Shown here: piece by piece, positions 28,585-37,226 of the stretch
Position numbering within the stretch: position 1 is the first letter of the stretch
Layout: each line of letters opens with the position of its first letter
Assembly: GCF_025263565.1 (NCBI RefSeq)
Contig: NZ_CP079865.1
Span: 2,232,001 to 2,296,000 of the forward strand
DNA: 64,000 nucleotides
Direction of reading: 5' to 3'
Origin: Mycobacterium sp. SMC-8
GTDB lineage: Bacteria > Actinomycetota > Actinomycetes > Mycobacteriales > Mycobacteriaceae
Notes under the pieces: generated by a model
What the model was told of the DNA's origin: nothing
Database searches by the model: none
The model's input: the letters and a program-made list of their open reading frames with translations, nothing else
Program-made: the position numbers and the translations under genes

Positions 28585-28948
28585 ATGACGATTGACACGA
28601 CGGCCATGCGGGCTCTGCCTTGTCTTTTCGACGCCGGGCTACCGATGTTGGCTTACCACCACGTGGAAGACCCGCTCGAAGCCCATCGGCTCATCGCGCC
28701 GGCGCGAGCGTGTGGCCCGATCGCGATCGGTACCCATGGACCGGAATTGCTCAGCTATCACCTTGCGCGCGGGGTGTTGCGTGATCCCCGGTTTCGGGTG
28801 CCGCGGGGAGTGTTTCTGTCTTCACAGGGAATCCAGTCCGGAGGACTGGCAGGCGTTCTCGGACTGGACCGACGACATCTTCCTGGCATTGCGCTGGACA
28901 GCCGCTGAGAACCAGTGTCGTATTCCGGTCGCCTTCGACGCCGCCTGA
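28585..28948 (+). pseudogene. Cytochrome P450 remnant, truncated and frameshifted
   Basis: From ATG 28585 the first frame reads DPLEAHRLIAPARACGPIAI, then LARGVLRDPRFRVPRGVFLSSQGIQSG. This resembles the N-terminal ~90 residues of bacterial P450s (VLRD.RFRVPRGVFL.QGI.SGPLWD). Near 28835-28845 the coding sense passes to the next frame (SPEDWQAFSDWTDDIFLALR), which resembles a P450 segment some 80-100 residues further on. The I-helix, ExxR and heme Cys regions are missing. It is therefore a relic with an internal deletion plus frameshift, not a functional enzyme. Confidence 0.7.
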
Positions 28949-28966
28949 TCCCGGCGGCCTCCGTCG

Positions 28967-29287
28967 TCACCCTCGGGGCGGTGGATCGGGTTGCCGGTAC
29001 GGCGCGTAGGCCGAGTGAATTCGTCCGCCGATCTTGATGTTGGGTGTGCGGAAGTACGCCCAGCCGGTCATCAGGATCACCGCGGCGGCGGTGAACGCGA
29101 CCGAACTCTGCACGTCGGGCAGACCCCCCAGGAACAGCAACAACACTCCGAGAACAGTTCCAGCCCAGTAGATTCGGCGTTTCCTCGCGCGAGCCGCCAC
29201 CGTGGCGGTGTCCCATCCCGGGACGACGGCGCCGAAGAGCAGCGCGAGGGCGCCCGAAGCCAGCAACACCCACGAGACGGTGCTCAT
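28967..29287 (-). CDS. Small membrane protein, three predicted helices
   Basis: A 106-residue protein with hydrophobic segments at residues ~5-22 (WVLLASGALALLFGAVVP), ~40-56 (WAGTVLGVLLLFLGGL) and ~62-80 (VAFTAAAVILMTGWAYF), and a proline-rich C-terminus (YRQPDPPPRG). No family recognised. Its ATG overlaps the stop of the upstream lipoprotein gene by 4 bp, so the two are translated together. It is the last gene of the peptidase-lipoprotein operon. Confidence 0.7.
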   Translation of the reverse strand: MSTVSWVLLASGALALLFGAVVPGWDTATVAARARKRRIYWAGTVLGVLLLFLGGLPDVQSSVAFTAAAVILMTGWAYFRTPNIKIGGRIHSAYAPYRQPDPPPRG

Positions 29288-29937
29288 GAACTCGGCAACA
29301 GCATCTGGAACCCGTCGACGATCTCTTGGGAATCCTTGACGTATTTCGGGTTGATCGGGTCGGTGGTCTGAATCGTCAGCGTCGCCAGGTACGTAGCGCC
29401 GCCCGCCTCGGCCGCGACCGCATGCATGATGATCGGCCGCTCCGGGGCCGGCCCCAGCGGGGGAGCCGTGTAGTGAGTTGTCTCAGAGGGGAATCCGCAG
29501 GTGGTGTTGTCCTGGGTCTCCAGATCGAAGGCGCCCATCAAGGTCTTCAGGTTGCCGCGGTTCTGCTCGAATATCTCGTCGGGCGACGGATTACCGCGCG
29601 TCGATTCCAGGGTGACGACGGCATTGGTGGCGAAGCGGTCGGCCACCAGATCGGTCGAGACGATCGTGTAGCGGATGATCTGGCTGTCCATCATGGTGTT
29701 GCGTTCCCAGCCGTCCGGTACCGGGATACGCAAGCGTGGTTCACGGGCGTCGTCGCTGGGGATGTCCTCCAGTGGCGCGTCCACCGCCGTGCACAGGCCC
29801 TCGCCGCCGCCGGATGTCGCCGCCGCGGGTGCATCGCCCACCGCCGTCACCGCCGTTCCGGTGATCTGCTCTGCGCAACCGGTCAGTGTCAACGTCGTCA
29901 CCGCGACGGCGAATAGCGGCCTCCATGGCGCGGTCAT
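29284..29937 (-). CDS. Putative lipoprotein, LpqN/LpqT-like
   Basis: A 217-residue secreted lipoprotein: signal peptide FAVAVTTLTLTGC with lipobox LTGC (Cys at about residue 21), a low-complexity linker (APAAATSGGGEG), then a globular domain with IPVPDGWERNTMM, TNAVVTLESTRGN and EAGGATYLATLTIQTTDP. The order (wE-motif strand, then a late ATLTI strand) resembles the LpqN/LpqT family of mycobacterial lipoproteins, a tentative call. It starts 2 bp after the peptidase stop and overlaps the next gene by 4 bp. Confidence 0.7.
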   Translation of the reverse strand: MTAPWRPLFAVAVTTLTLTGCAEQITGTAVTAVGDAPAAATSGGGEGLCTAVDAPLEDIPSDDAREPRLRIPVPDGWERNTMMDSQIIRYTIVSTDLVADRFATNAVVTLESTRGNPSPDEIFEQNRGNLKTLMGAFDLETQDNTTCGFPSETTHYTAPPLGPAPERPIIMHAVAAEAGGATYLATLTIQTTDPINPKYVKDSQEIVDGFQMLLPSS

Positions 29938-29939
29938 GT

Positions 29940-31967
29940 TCAGTGCCCGCTCAGCGTTCGGTGCAGGAATTCGAAGATCAACGCCGAACGGAACGCGATC
30001 TGCGGGTTGTCGGAGGCGCCCGCATGGCCGCCCTCGATGTTCTCGTAGTAGCGCACCGGGTGCCCGGCGGCCTCCAGCGCCGCGGTCATTTTCCTCGCGT
30101 GACCCGGATGCACCCTGTCATCGCGGGTGGACGTCGTGATGAGCACCGGCGGGTAGCGCTTGTCGGCCGAAATGTTCTGATACGGCGAATATTCGGAGAT
30201 GAACGCCCAATCCTCGGGATCGTCGGGGTCGCCGTACTCGGCCACCCAGGACGCCCCCGCGAGAAGCAGGTGGAACCGCTTCATGTCGAGCAGCGGCACA
30301 CTGCACACCAGGCCCCCGAACAGCTCCGGGTACTTCGTCAGCATGATGCCCATCAGCAGGCCGCCGTTGCTCCCACCCTGCGCACCGAGCTGCTCGACCG
30401 TCGTGATGCCGCGAGCCACCAGATCCTTTGCCACAGCGGCGAAGTCCTCGGCGACTCGGTGGCGCCCTTCGCGCATGGCCTGGGTGTGCCAGGTGGGGCC
30501 GTACTCTCCGCCGCCGCGGATGTTGGCCAGCACGTAGGTGCCGCCGCGGGACAACCACAGCCGCCCCAGCACTCCGTCGTAACCCGGGGTGCGGGACACC
30601 TCGAAACCGCCGTACCCGCCGAGCAGCGTCGGGCCGGCTGCCTCGACATGCCGGTGACCGACGACGAAGTACGGGATCTGCGTTCCGTCGTCGGACGTGG
30701 CGAAGTGCTGCGAGACGTCGATGTCGGCGGTGTCGAAGAACGAAGGCGCCCGTTTGATCTCGGTGAGCTCACCGCCGGCCGGGCCGTGTAGCAGCCGGGA
30801 GGGGGTGTCGAAACCCGAAGAGTCCAGGAAGATTTCGTCGCCGAGGCTGTCGGCGCCGACGATCGAGGTGTTGGTGTTGTCCGGCAGCCCGGTCACCGGC
30901 TCGGCTGTCCACGGCCCCGGCGTGTAGACCTGCACTCGGCTGGCGACGTCGGCCAGCGTGACGACGACCAGGCGATCTCGGGTCCACGCGTAGTGGTGCA
31001 GGCAGGTGTGCTCGTCGGGGGTGAACACCACCTGCAGTTCGGCTGTGCCGCCGAGGAATGTTTCGTAATCGGCGGCCAGCAGCGATCCGGCGGGGAAGGG
31101 CGTGGTGCCGTAGGTCCAGTCGGTGCGCAGTTCGATCAGCAGCCACTCGCGGTGGACCGAGATGCTGGCGTCGGTGGGGGCGTCGATACGGATCAGCTCG
31201 CCGTCGCGCAACTCGTAGACCTGCTCGTTGAAGAAATCGAGCGCGCGGCTGACCAGCGTGCGCTCGAATCCTTCGGTGCGGTCGCGCGAGCCGGCCACCA
31301 GCACATCAGATTCCGCACCGCTGAACACGGTTTCGGCTTCCGCCAGCGGCTGCCCGCGCCGCCACCGCTTGACCAGTCGCGGGTAGCCCGACTCGGTCAG
31401 CGATCCCTCGCCGAAGTCGGTGCCGACCAGCAGGGTGTTCTCGTCCTCCCAGGAGACCTGTGACTTGGCCTCGGGCAATTCGAACCCGCCCTCGACGAAG
31501 CTGCGGGTGAGCATGTCGAACTCCCGCACCACGGCGGCGTCGGATCCACCCCGCGACAGGCTGATCAAGGCCAGTGAATGGTCCGGCTCGATGACGTCCG
31601 CGCCGGCCCACACCCAGTTCACGCCGTCGGCCGCCGCGAGTTCGTCGACGTCGATGATGACGTCCCAGTCCGGTTGTTCGGTGCGGTAGCTGTCCAGGGT
31701 CGTGCGCCGCCAGACGCCCTTTTGATGTTCGGCGTCGCGCCAGAAGTTGTACAGGTAATCACCGCGCCGGCGGACATACGGAATCCGCGCGTCGGTGTCG
31801 AGCACCTCCAGCGCTTCGGCCCGCATCTGCTCGAAGCGTTCACCGGCGAGCTCGGCCAGCGTCGGTTCGTTGTGCTCGCGCACCCACCTCAGCGCGTCGT
31901 CGCCGGTGACGTCCTCCAGCCAGAGATGCGGGTCGGTGTCGGTGTGCTCGCTGCGGGTATCCGTCAC
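29940..31967 (-). CDS. Prolyl oligopeptidase-family serine peptidase
   Basis: A 675-residue S9 peptidase that cleaves short peptides, probably after proline. An N-terminal beta-propeller (PHLWLEDVTGDDALRWVREHNE onward) precedes the alpha/beta-hydrolase catalytic domain. The nucleophile is in GAQGGSNGGLLMG, with DDRVHPGHARKM (Asp) and EGGHAG (His) completing the triad. YGGFEVSRTPGYDG and NIRGGGEYG are typical of the family. It matches Rv0457c in type and length (about 673). GTG 31967 is chosen because CAGAAT stands 7 nt upstream as a -10. In-frame ATGs at 31976 and 32000 are alternatives, the latter lying inside a long hairpin. Confidence 0.88.
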   Translation of the reverse strand: MTDTRSEHTDTDPHLWLEDVTGDDALRWVREHNEPTLAELAGERFEQMRAEALEVLDTDARIPYVRRRGDYLYNFWRDAEHQKGVWRRTTLDSYRTEQPDWDVIIDVDELAAADGVNWVWAGADVIEPDHSLALISLSRGGSDAAVVREFDMLTRSFVEGGFELPEAKSQVSWEDENTLLVGTDFGEGSLTESGYPRLVKRWRRGQPLAEAETVFSGAESDVLVAGSRDRTEGFERTLVSRALDFFNEQVYELRDGELIRIDAPTDASISVHREWLLIELRTDWTYGTTPFPAGSLLAADYETFLGGTAELQVVFTPDEHTCLHHYAWTRDRLVVVTLADVASRVQVYTPGPWTAEPVTGLPDNTNTSIVGADSLGDEIFLDSSGFDTPSRLLHGPAGGELTEIKRAPSFFDTADIDVSQHFATSDDGTQIPYFVVGHRHVEAAGPTLLGGYGGFEVSRTPGYDGVLGRLWLSRGGTYVLANIRGGGEYGPTWHTQAMREGRHRVAEDFAAVAKDLVARGITTVEQLGAQGGSNGGLLMGIMLTKYPELFGGLVCSVPLLDMKRFHLLLAGASWVAEYGDPDDPEDWAFISEYSPYQNISADKRYPPVLITTSTRDDRVHPGHARKMTAALEAAGHPVRYYENIEGGHAGASDNPQIAFRSALIFEFLHRTLSGH

Positions 31968-31974
31968 GCCACCC

Positions 31975-31980
31975 ATTCTG
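31975..31980 (-). promoter_or_regulatory. Possible leaderless -10 (CAGAAT) for peptidase
   Basis: CAGAAT on the minus strand is 7 nt before GTG 31967. It has A at position 2 and T at position 6 but lacks the initial T, so it is weaker than the others. Confidence 0.35.
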
Positions 31981-31985
31981 CGCAA

Positions 31986-32050
31986 CCGCCGAAATCGCAT
32001 TCCATGCGGGCGTCAGGCAACTTGACGCGCGTGGAATGCGATTTCGGCGG
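31986..32050. repeat. Perfect 19-bp inverted repeat (hairpin)
   Basis: CCGCCGAAATCGCATTCCA (31986-32004) is repeated exactly inverted at 32032-32050. The 27-nt loop contains a further dyad, GCGTCA (32010-32015) with TGACGC (32023-32028). It lies between the monooxygenase stop (32066) and the peptidase start. There is no T-run, so it is either a factor-assisted terminator, an mRNA stabiliser or a copy of a dispersed palindromic element. Confidence 0.85.
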
Positions 32051-32065
32051 AAGCTGAGCCGAGGC

Positions 32066-33898
32066 TCAGCTGAGGTGGTGAACCTCCTGCAGGCCGTACA
32101 CCGGGGTCGGCATCCCCTCGAAACGGGCCTTGAGCTGCAGCGCCAGGTACAGCGAGTAGTGCCGTGACTGGTGCAGGTTGCCGCCGTGGAACCACAGATT
32201 GGGCTGCTGGGTGGGCTTCCACATGTTGCGCTGCTCGCCCTCCCACGGGCCCGGATCCTTCGGGGTGTCGCTACCGAGACCCCACACCTTGCCCACCCTG
32301 TCGGCAACCTCTTGGCCGATGAGGTCGGCGGCCCACCCGTTCATCGAGCCGTAGCCGGTCGCGTACACCACCACGTCGGCGGGCAACACGGTGCCGTCGG
32401 CGAGCACCACGGAGTCCTCCGTCAGGCGGTCGACCTCCCCGTGGGCCAGCTTGATCCGGCCGTCGGCCACCATGTCACACGCGCCGACGTCGATGTAGTA
32501 GCCCGACCCGCGGCGCAGATACTTCATGAACAGCCCGGAACCGTCTGTGCCCCAGTCCAATTGGAATCCGGCGGCCTCCAGCCGGTCGTAGAACTCCTTG
32601 TCGCGCTCCCGCATCTGGTCGTACAGCGGGATCTGGAACTCGTGCATGATCCGGTACGGCAGCGACGCGAACGTCAGATCGGCCTTCTCGGTCGTCATCC
32701 CGGCCGCCAGCGCCCGCTCGGAGTACAGGTCGCCCAGCCCGATGTCCATCAGGGTGTCGGACTTGACGATGTGCGTCGACGACCGCTGCACCATCGTCAC
32801 GTCGACGCCGTTCTCGTAGAGCGCCTTGCAGATGTCGTGGGCGGAGTTGTTCGATCCGATCACCACCGCCTTCTTGCCGACGTACGCGTCGGGGCCGGGG
32901 TGGGCGCTGGAATGGTGCTGGTCGCCGCGGAACACGTCCTGCCCGGGCAGCGTCGGCACGTTCGGCTTGCCCGACATGCCGGTGGCGAGCACCAGTTGAG
33001 TTGGGCGCAGGGTCAGTCGCTCGCCGTCGCGGTCGACCTCGACGGTCCAGGTCTGCGACGCCTCGTCGTAAGACGCGGACAGGCAGGTGGTCTTCGACCA
33101 GTACGGCACCTCCATCACCCGGGTGTAGAACTCCAGCCAGTCGCCGATCTTGTCCTTCGGCGCGAACACCGGCCAGTTCGGCGGAAACGGCAGGTAGGGC
33201 AGGTGGTCGTACCAGACCGGATCGTGCAGGCACAGCGACTTGTAGCGCTTGCGCCACTGGTCGCCGGGGCGTTCGTGCTTGTCGACGACGATCGCGGGCA
33301 CCCCGAGCTGGCGCAGCCGGGCGCCGAGCGCGATACCGCCCTGCCCGCCGCCGATCACCAGCACATACGGCTGGACCGTCCGGCCCAGCTCCGCGTCCTC
33401 GGCGGCCTTCTTCTCGGCCCACGACCGCGGGTCCGGGGCGTCGCCGTGCACCGCTCCCAGCACCCTGGTGGGCCCTTTGCGCTCCTCGTGCCCCTTGAGT
33501 TCCTGCAGCGCGGTCAGCAGCGTCCAGGCCTGGTCGGTCCCCGAGTCGCCTTTGAGCCGAAGATGCCCGGTGCCGCGGCCGGCGGCGGTCTCGAACTCGA
33601 TGAACGCCGAGACGACATCACCGTCGGCAGTGGCGTCCTCGCGGGTCCGGAAGCCGGTCGGGTCCGTCTCGGCCAGCCGTGCGCCCAGCATGTCGGCGAT
33701 CTGATCGCGGCCTTCCAGGGTCTTGAGATTCCAGGTGAAGGACACCAGGTCGCGCCAGAAGCTGTCCATGGCGAACATGCCGACAGCGCGTTCGATGTCG
33801 CGGACGGCCAGCGCCGCCTCGAAATCGGCCAGCCAGTACTCGACCCGCTGTTGCGGGCTCAGCTGGGTGGTGGTCTGAGGGTCAAGAGTCGAAGTCAT
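32066..33898 (-). CDS. Flavin monooxygenase with N-terminal SnoaL-like domain
   Basis: A 610-residue FAD/NADPH monooxygenase. Residues ~18-140 form an NTF2/SnoaL-like domain (RVEYWLADFEAALAVRDIER, FWRDLVSFTWNLKTLEG, DMLGARL) not present in classic FMOs. The FAD site is VLVIGGGQGGIALGARL, and the FMO signature is FRGDQHHSSAHPG. The second nucleotide site is AVVIGSNNSAHDICKALYE, and YATGY is near the C-terminus. It could be a Baeyer-Villiger or N/S-oxygenating enzyme. It diverges from the 2,3-butanediol/acetoin genes across a 141-bp gap with paired GTTGC sites, which suggests common control and a ketone or diketone substrate (inference). Confidence 0.88.
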   Translation of the reverse strand: MTSTLDPQTTTQLSPQQRVEYWLADFEAALAVRDIERAVGMFAMDSFWRDLVSFTWNLKTLEGRDQIADMLGARLAETDPTGFRTREDATADGDVVSAFIEFETAAGRGTGHLRLKGDSGTDQAWTLLTALQELKGHEERKGPTRVLGAVHGDAPDPRSWAEKKAAEDAELGRTVQPYVLVIGGGQGGIALGARLRQLGVPAIVVDKHERPGDQWRKRYKSLCLHDPVWYDHLPYLPFPPNWPVFAPKDKIGDWLEFYTRVMEVPYWSKTTCLSASYDEASQTWTVEVDRDGERLTLRPTQLVLATGMSGKPNVPTLPGQDVFRGDQHHSSAHPGPDAYVGKKAVVIGSNNSAHDICKALYENGVDVTMVQRSSTHIVKSDTLMDIGLGDLYSERALAAGMTTEKADLTFASLPYRIMHEFQIPLYDQMRERDKEFYDRLEAAGFQLDWGTDGSGLFMKYLRRGSGYYIDVGACDMVADGRIKLAHGEVDRLTEDSVVLADGTVLPADVVVYATGYGSMNGWAADLIGQEVADRVGKVWGLGSDTPKDPGPWEGEQRNMWKPTQQPNLWFHGGNLHQSRHYSLYLALQLKARFEGMPTPVYGLQEVHHLS

Positions 33899-33937
33899 GT
33901 GAGCCAGGACACACCGCTGCTGTGCGGGTCGGCAAGA

Positions 33938-34000
33938 GTTGCGAAGCGTTGCAATGACACCGAGTGTGCGGCGGCGACTCCCGCTGCAACCCCCTGCAAC
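33938..34000. promoter_or_regulatory. Paired GTTGC/GCAAC operator sites
   Basis: GTTGC occurs at 33938 and 33948, and its inverse GCAAC at 33986 and 33996. Within each pair the spacing is exactly 10 bp, one helical turn; the pairs face each other 33 bp apart. The array fills the divergent gap between the monooxygenase and the butanediol dehydrogenase. Two dimers of the GAF regulator encoded downstream (35892) are the natural candidate ligand, by inference. Confidence 0.55.
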
Positions 34001-34039
34001 CCTTTCCCGGTGTGGCCGTGGTCACATAGAAATGCGGCC

Positions 34040-35092
34040 ATGAGAGCAGCTGTGTACTACGGACCGAACAAGCTGGAAGTCGGCGACGTCGCCGAACCCG
34101 AACCCGGGCCGGGCACCGTCAAGCTGAAGGTCGGGTTCAACGGCATCTGTGGCACCGATCTGCACGAGTACTACGCCGGGCCGATCTTCGTGCCGACCTC
34201 GCCGCATCCACTGACCGGTGCCCAACTGCCGCTGACCATGGGTCACGAGTTCTCCGGCACCATCACCGCGGTCGGCGCCGGGGTGAGCGGCTGGAGTGAA
34301 GGCGACCGGGTGGCGGTCGAACCGATCTACAAGTGCGACCGCTGCGGCCCGTGCCGGGCCGGCAACTACAACGTGTGCCAGCAGATCGGCTTCCACGGCC
34401 TGATGTCCGACGGCGGCATGGCCGAGTACACCGTGGTGCCGACAGGCATGTTGCACAAGCTGCCCGACCATGTGTCGCTGGAACTCGGCGCTCTGGTCGA
34501 GCCGATGTCGGTCGCCTACCACGCCGCGACGCTCGGCGACGTGAAGCCGGGGGACACCGCGATGGTGTTCGGGGCCGGACCGATCGGGATCGGTTTGTGG
34601 TTCGCGTTGCGCGGCAAGGGCCTTGATGACGTGCTCGTGGTCGAACCGTCACCGACCCGGCGCGCCGCCATCGAGGCGCTCGGTGCCACCACGTTGGACC
34701 CGACGAGCGTCGACGTGCCGGCGTTCGTCGCCGATCACACGCGCGGTGACGGCGCCGACGCCGTGTTCGACGCGGCCGGCGTCGCCCCAGCCGTCAGCAC
34801 GGCACTGGCCTGCATCGGCTCGCGCAGACCGATGATCAGCGTCGCGATCTACGAAAAGCCGCTGGAGACACCGCTGTTGAATCTGGTGATGAACGAGTCC
34901 CGAATCCAGGGGTCGCTGTGCTACACCGGCGCCGACTTCGAAGCGGTGATCGCGCTGATGGCGCAGGGCAGGTATGACACCACCGGCTGGGTGACCCGGA
35001 TCCCGATCGACGACGTGGTCGACGAAGGCTTCGAGGCACTACATGCCGGCACCAAGATGAAAGTGCTCGTCGATCCGAACGGAGAATCATGA
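34040..35092 (+). CDS. Zinc-dependent (R,R)-butanediol dehydrogenase-like enzyme
   Basis: A 350-residue medium-chain zinc alcohol dehydrogenase. Catalytic zinc ligands are Cys in NGICGTDLHEYY and His-Glu in MGHEFSG. Structural-zinc cysteines are in YKCDRCGPCRAGNYNVC, and the NAD site is MVFGAGPIGIGLW. The insertion GPIFVPTSPHPLTGAQLPLTMG between the Zn site and GHE is typical of the 2,3-butanediol dehydrogenase branch, which interconverts butanediol and acetoin. The next gene, an acetoin-reductase-like SDR, overlaps its end by 4 bp. The ATG was chosen as the first codon of the conserved N-terminus; the upstream open frame is antisense to the monooxygenase. Confidence 0.88.
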   Translation: MRAAVYYGPNKLEVGDVAEPEPGPGTVKLKVGFNGICGTDLHEYYAGPIFVPTSPHPLTGAQLPLTMGHEFSGTITAVGAGVSGWSEGDRVAVEPIYKCDRCGPCRAGNYNVCQQIGFHGLMSDGGMAEYTVVPTGMLHKLPDHVSLELGALVEPMSVAYHAATLGDVKPGDTAMVFGAGPIGIGLWFALRGKGLDDVLVVEPSPTRRAAIEALGATTLDPTSVDVPAFVADHTRGDGADAVFDAAGVAPAVSTALACIGSRRPMISVAIYEKPLETPLLNLVMNESRIQGSLCYTGADFEAVIALMAQGRYDTTGWVTRIPIDDVVDEGFEALHAGTKMKVLVDPNGES

Positions 35093-35868
35093 CACTCAAC
35101 GGCAAGGTGGCCCTGGTGACCGGCGCCGCGCGTGGCATCGGGCGTGGCATCGCGCTGCGCCTGGCCCGCGACGGCGCCGACGTGGCGCTGGTCGACGTGG
35201 CGCCCGACGGCATCGCGGCCGTCGCCGACGAGATCGCCGAGATCGGCCGCAAGGCAACGACGTTCGTGGCCGACGTCAGCGATCGCGAACAGGTCTTCGC
35301 CGCCGTCGACCATGCGGACTCTGCGCTCGACGGCTTCGACATCATGGTCAACAACGCCGGCATCGCGCTGGTCGGGCCCATCGCCGACGTCACTCCCGAG
35401 CAGGTCGAGAAGCTGTGGGCGATCAACGTCAACGGCGTGCTGTGGGGCATCCAGGCCGCGGTCGCGAAGTTCACGGCGAACGGCACCAAAGGAAAGATCA
35501 TCAATGCCTCATCGATCGCGGGCCACGACGGTTTCGCGATGCTCGGCCCGTACAGCGCGACCAAGTTCGCGGTGCGCGCGCTCACCCAGGCCGCCGCGAA
35601 GGAACACGCCGCCCACGGGATCACCGTCAACGCGTACTGCCCCGGCGTCGTCGGCACCGACATGTGGGTCGAGATCGACAAGCGATTCGCCGAGCTGACC
35701 GGCGCCGCCGAGGGCGAGACCTACGAGAAGTTCGTCGGCGGTATCGCGCTCGGCCGTGCCGAGACACCCGAGGACGTCGCCGGCTTCGTGTCCTACCTGG
35801 CCGGCCCGGACGCCGACTACATGACCGGCCAGTCCGGCTTGATCGACGGCGGCCTGGTCTACCGCTGA
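35089..35868 (+). CDS. Acetoin/diacetyl reductase-like SDR
   Basis: A 259-residue classical SDR: TGAARGIGRGIALRLA (NAD-binding), NNAGIALVGPI, the catalytic Ser in INASSIAGHDG, YSATKFAVR (Tyr/Lys) and CPGVVGTDMW, then the terminal YMTGQSGLIDGGLVY. The CPGVVGTDMWxxID segment and length are typical of meso-2,3-butanediol dehydrogenase/acetoin reductase. With the upstream zinc enzyme it would interconvert diacetyl, acetoin and butanediol. The 4-bp overlap implies translational coupling. The exact stereochemistry cannot be read from sequence. Confidence 0.87.
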   Translation: MTLNGKVALVTGAARGIGRGIALRLARDGADVALVDVAPDGIAAVADEIAEIGRKATTFVADVSDREQVFAAVDHADSALDGFDIMVNNAGIALVGPIADVTPEQVEKLWAINVNGVLWGIQAAVAKFTANGTKGKIINASSIAGHDGFAMLGPYSATKFAVRALTQAAAKEHAAHGITVNAYCPGVVGTDMWVEIDKRFAELTGAAEGETYEKFVGGIALGRAETPEDVAGFVSYLAGPDADYMTGQSGLIDGGLVYR

Positions 35869-35891
35869 GATGGGGAGCACTATGGGTACCG

Positions 35892-37226
35892 ATGCCCAGC
35901 AATGTCGGCAGCTCGCCCGTGCCTGAACCCGCGGTGGCCGTCGGGGAAGACCCGCGCGACTACGCGCGGCTGATGTCGGCCGTCTACGACGCGACGATGG
36001 CCGGCCACCGGGCGCCGGCGCGGCCCCGGGACGTCATCGGCGACTCCTGGCAGCGCCTGATGGCCAGCGGCATGCACCACCGGACCCCCGATGACCACAC
36101 GCCGACGGTCGTCGAAACCGGTGCGCTGGAGATGCTGCGCCGGTCGTCGGGGCTGATGGAGGTGCTCGACGAGATCTCTCACGGGCTGGAGTCGCTGGTC
36201 GCCGACGGGGACAACATCCTCGTCGTGGCCGACGCCCACGGTCGGGTGCTGTGGCGTTCCGGGTCGCCGGCGGTGCTCAGCAACGCCGACCGGCTCGGCT
36301 TCGTCGAAGGTGCGAACTGGGGTGAGGGCGCGGTCGGCACCAACGCGATCGGCACTGCGCTGGTGTCGCAACGCGCCGTGCAGGTGTTCTCCGCCGAGCA
36401 CTTCCTGCGCAGCCATCACCCGTGGACGTGCGCGGGTGCGCCGATCCGGGATCCCCGCACCGGCCAGGTCATCGGCGTGGTGGACGTGTCCGGCCCGGCG
36501 GCGACCGTGCATCCGACCACCGTCGCGCTCGTCGACGCCGTCGCCCGGCTGGCCGAATCGCACCTGCGGCAGGAACACGACCGCACCCTCAACCGGCTGC
36601 GGGCGGTGGCCGCCCCGATCCTGGCGCGGATGGGCAGTCCCGCGCTGGCCGTCGACACCGAGGGCTGGGTGGCCGCCGTCGACGCGATGCCCTTGCACAA
36701 CCGGATCCTGTTACCCGAACAGATGGAGCCGGGACGGGTCTGGCTGACCGCGCTGGGAATGTGCGCCGTCGAACCGCTCCCCGGTGGGTGGCTGGTGCGC
36801 TTGGCCGAGCCCGACGGCGCGGACGCGCGGGTGTCACAGGTAACCCTCGACTTCACCGATCCGGACTCGCCGTCGCTGATGATGACCGGACACTTCGGCA
36901 GCTGGCGCCACGACTTGACCCTGCGGCACGCGGAAATCCTTTGTGCACTGGCTATTTCACCGCAGGGTCGAAGCGCGCCGCAGCTCGCCGAGGACCTGTA
37001 CGGCGACCGGTCCCGGGTGGTCACCGTGCGCGCGGAGATGTCGCGGCTGCGCAAACAGTTCACCGGACTGCTCGCGGCGCAGCCGTACCGGTTCGCCGGC
37101 TCGATCGACCTGCAGGTGCACTACCCGGCCGACTGTCGGCTGCTGCTGCCACCGTCAGTGGCCCCGGCGATCCGCACTGCGCGCACGGCCGGCGCAACCG
37201 CGACGACGAAGGGCGAGAATGGCTGA
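35892..37226 (+). CDS. GAF-domain transcriptional activator, AcoR-like without AAA+ domain
   Basis: A 444-residue regulator. The first 270 residues resemble AcoR-type activators: RPRDVIGDSWQRLMASGMHH, then a GAF domain (LVADGDNILVVADAHGRVLW, GFVEGANWGEGAVGTNAIGT, FSAEHFLRSHHPWTCAGAPI). The C-terminus (LTLRHAEILCALAI, RSAPQLAEDLYGD, TVRAEMSRLRKQF) is a winged-helix-like DNA-binding region. The sigma-54-contacting AAA+ domain and GAFTGA loop of true AcoR are absent, as expected in a mycobacterium lacking sigma-54. The call for this cluster's regulator rests on position. DUF779 overlaps its end by 8 bp. Confidence 0.85.
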   Translation: MPSNVGSSPVPEPAVAVGEDPRDYARLMSAVYDATMAGHRAPARPRDVIGDSWQRLMASGMHHRTPDDHTPTVVETGALEMLRRSSGLMEVLDEISHGLESLVADGDNILVVADAHGRVLWRSGSPAVLSNADRLGFVEGANWGEGAVGTNAIGTALVSQRAVQVFSAEHFLRSHHPWTCAGAPIRDPRTGQVIGVVDVSGPAATVHPTTVALVDAVARLAESHLRQEHDRTLNRLRAVAAPILARMGSPALAVDTEGWVAAVDAMPLHNRILLPEQMEPGRVWLTALGMCAVEPLPGGWLVRLAEPDGADARVSQVTLDFTDPDSPSLMMTGHFGSWRHDLTLRHAEILCALAISPQGRSAPQLAEDLYGDRSRVVTVRAEMSRLRKQFTGLLAAQPYRFAGSIDLQVHYPADCRLLLPPSVAPAIRTARTAGATATTKGENG

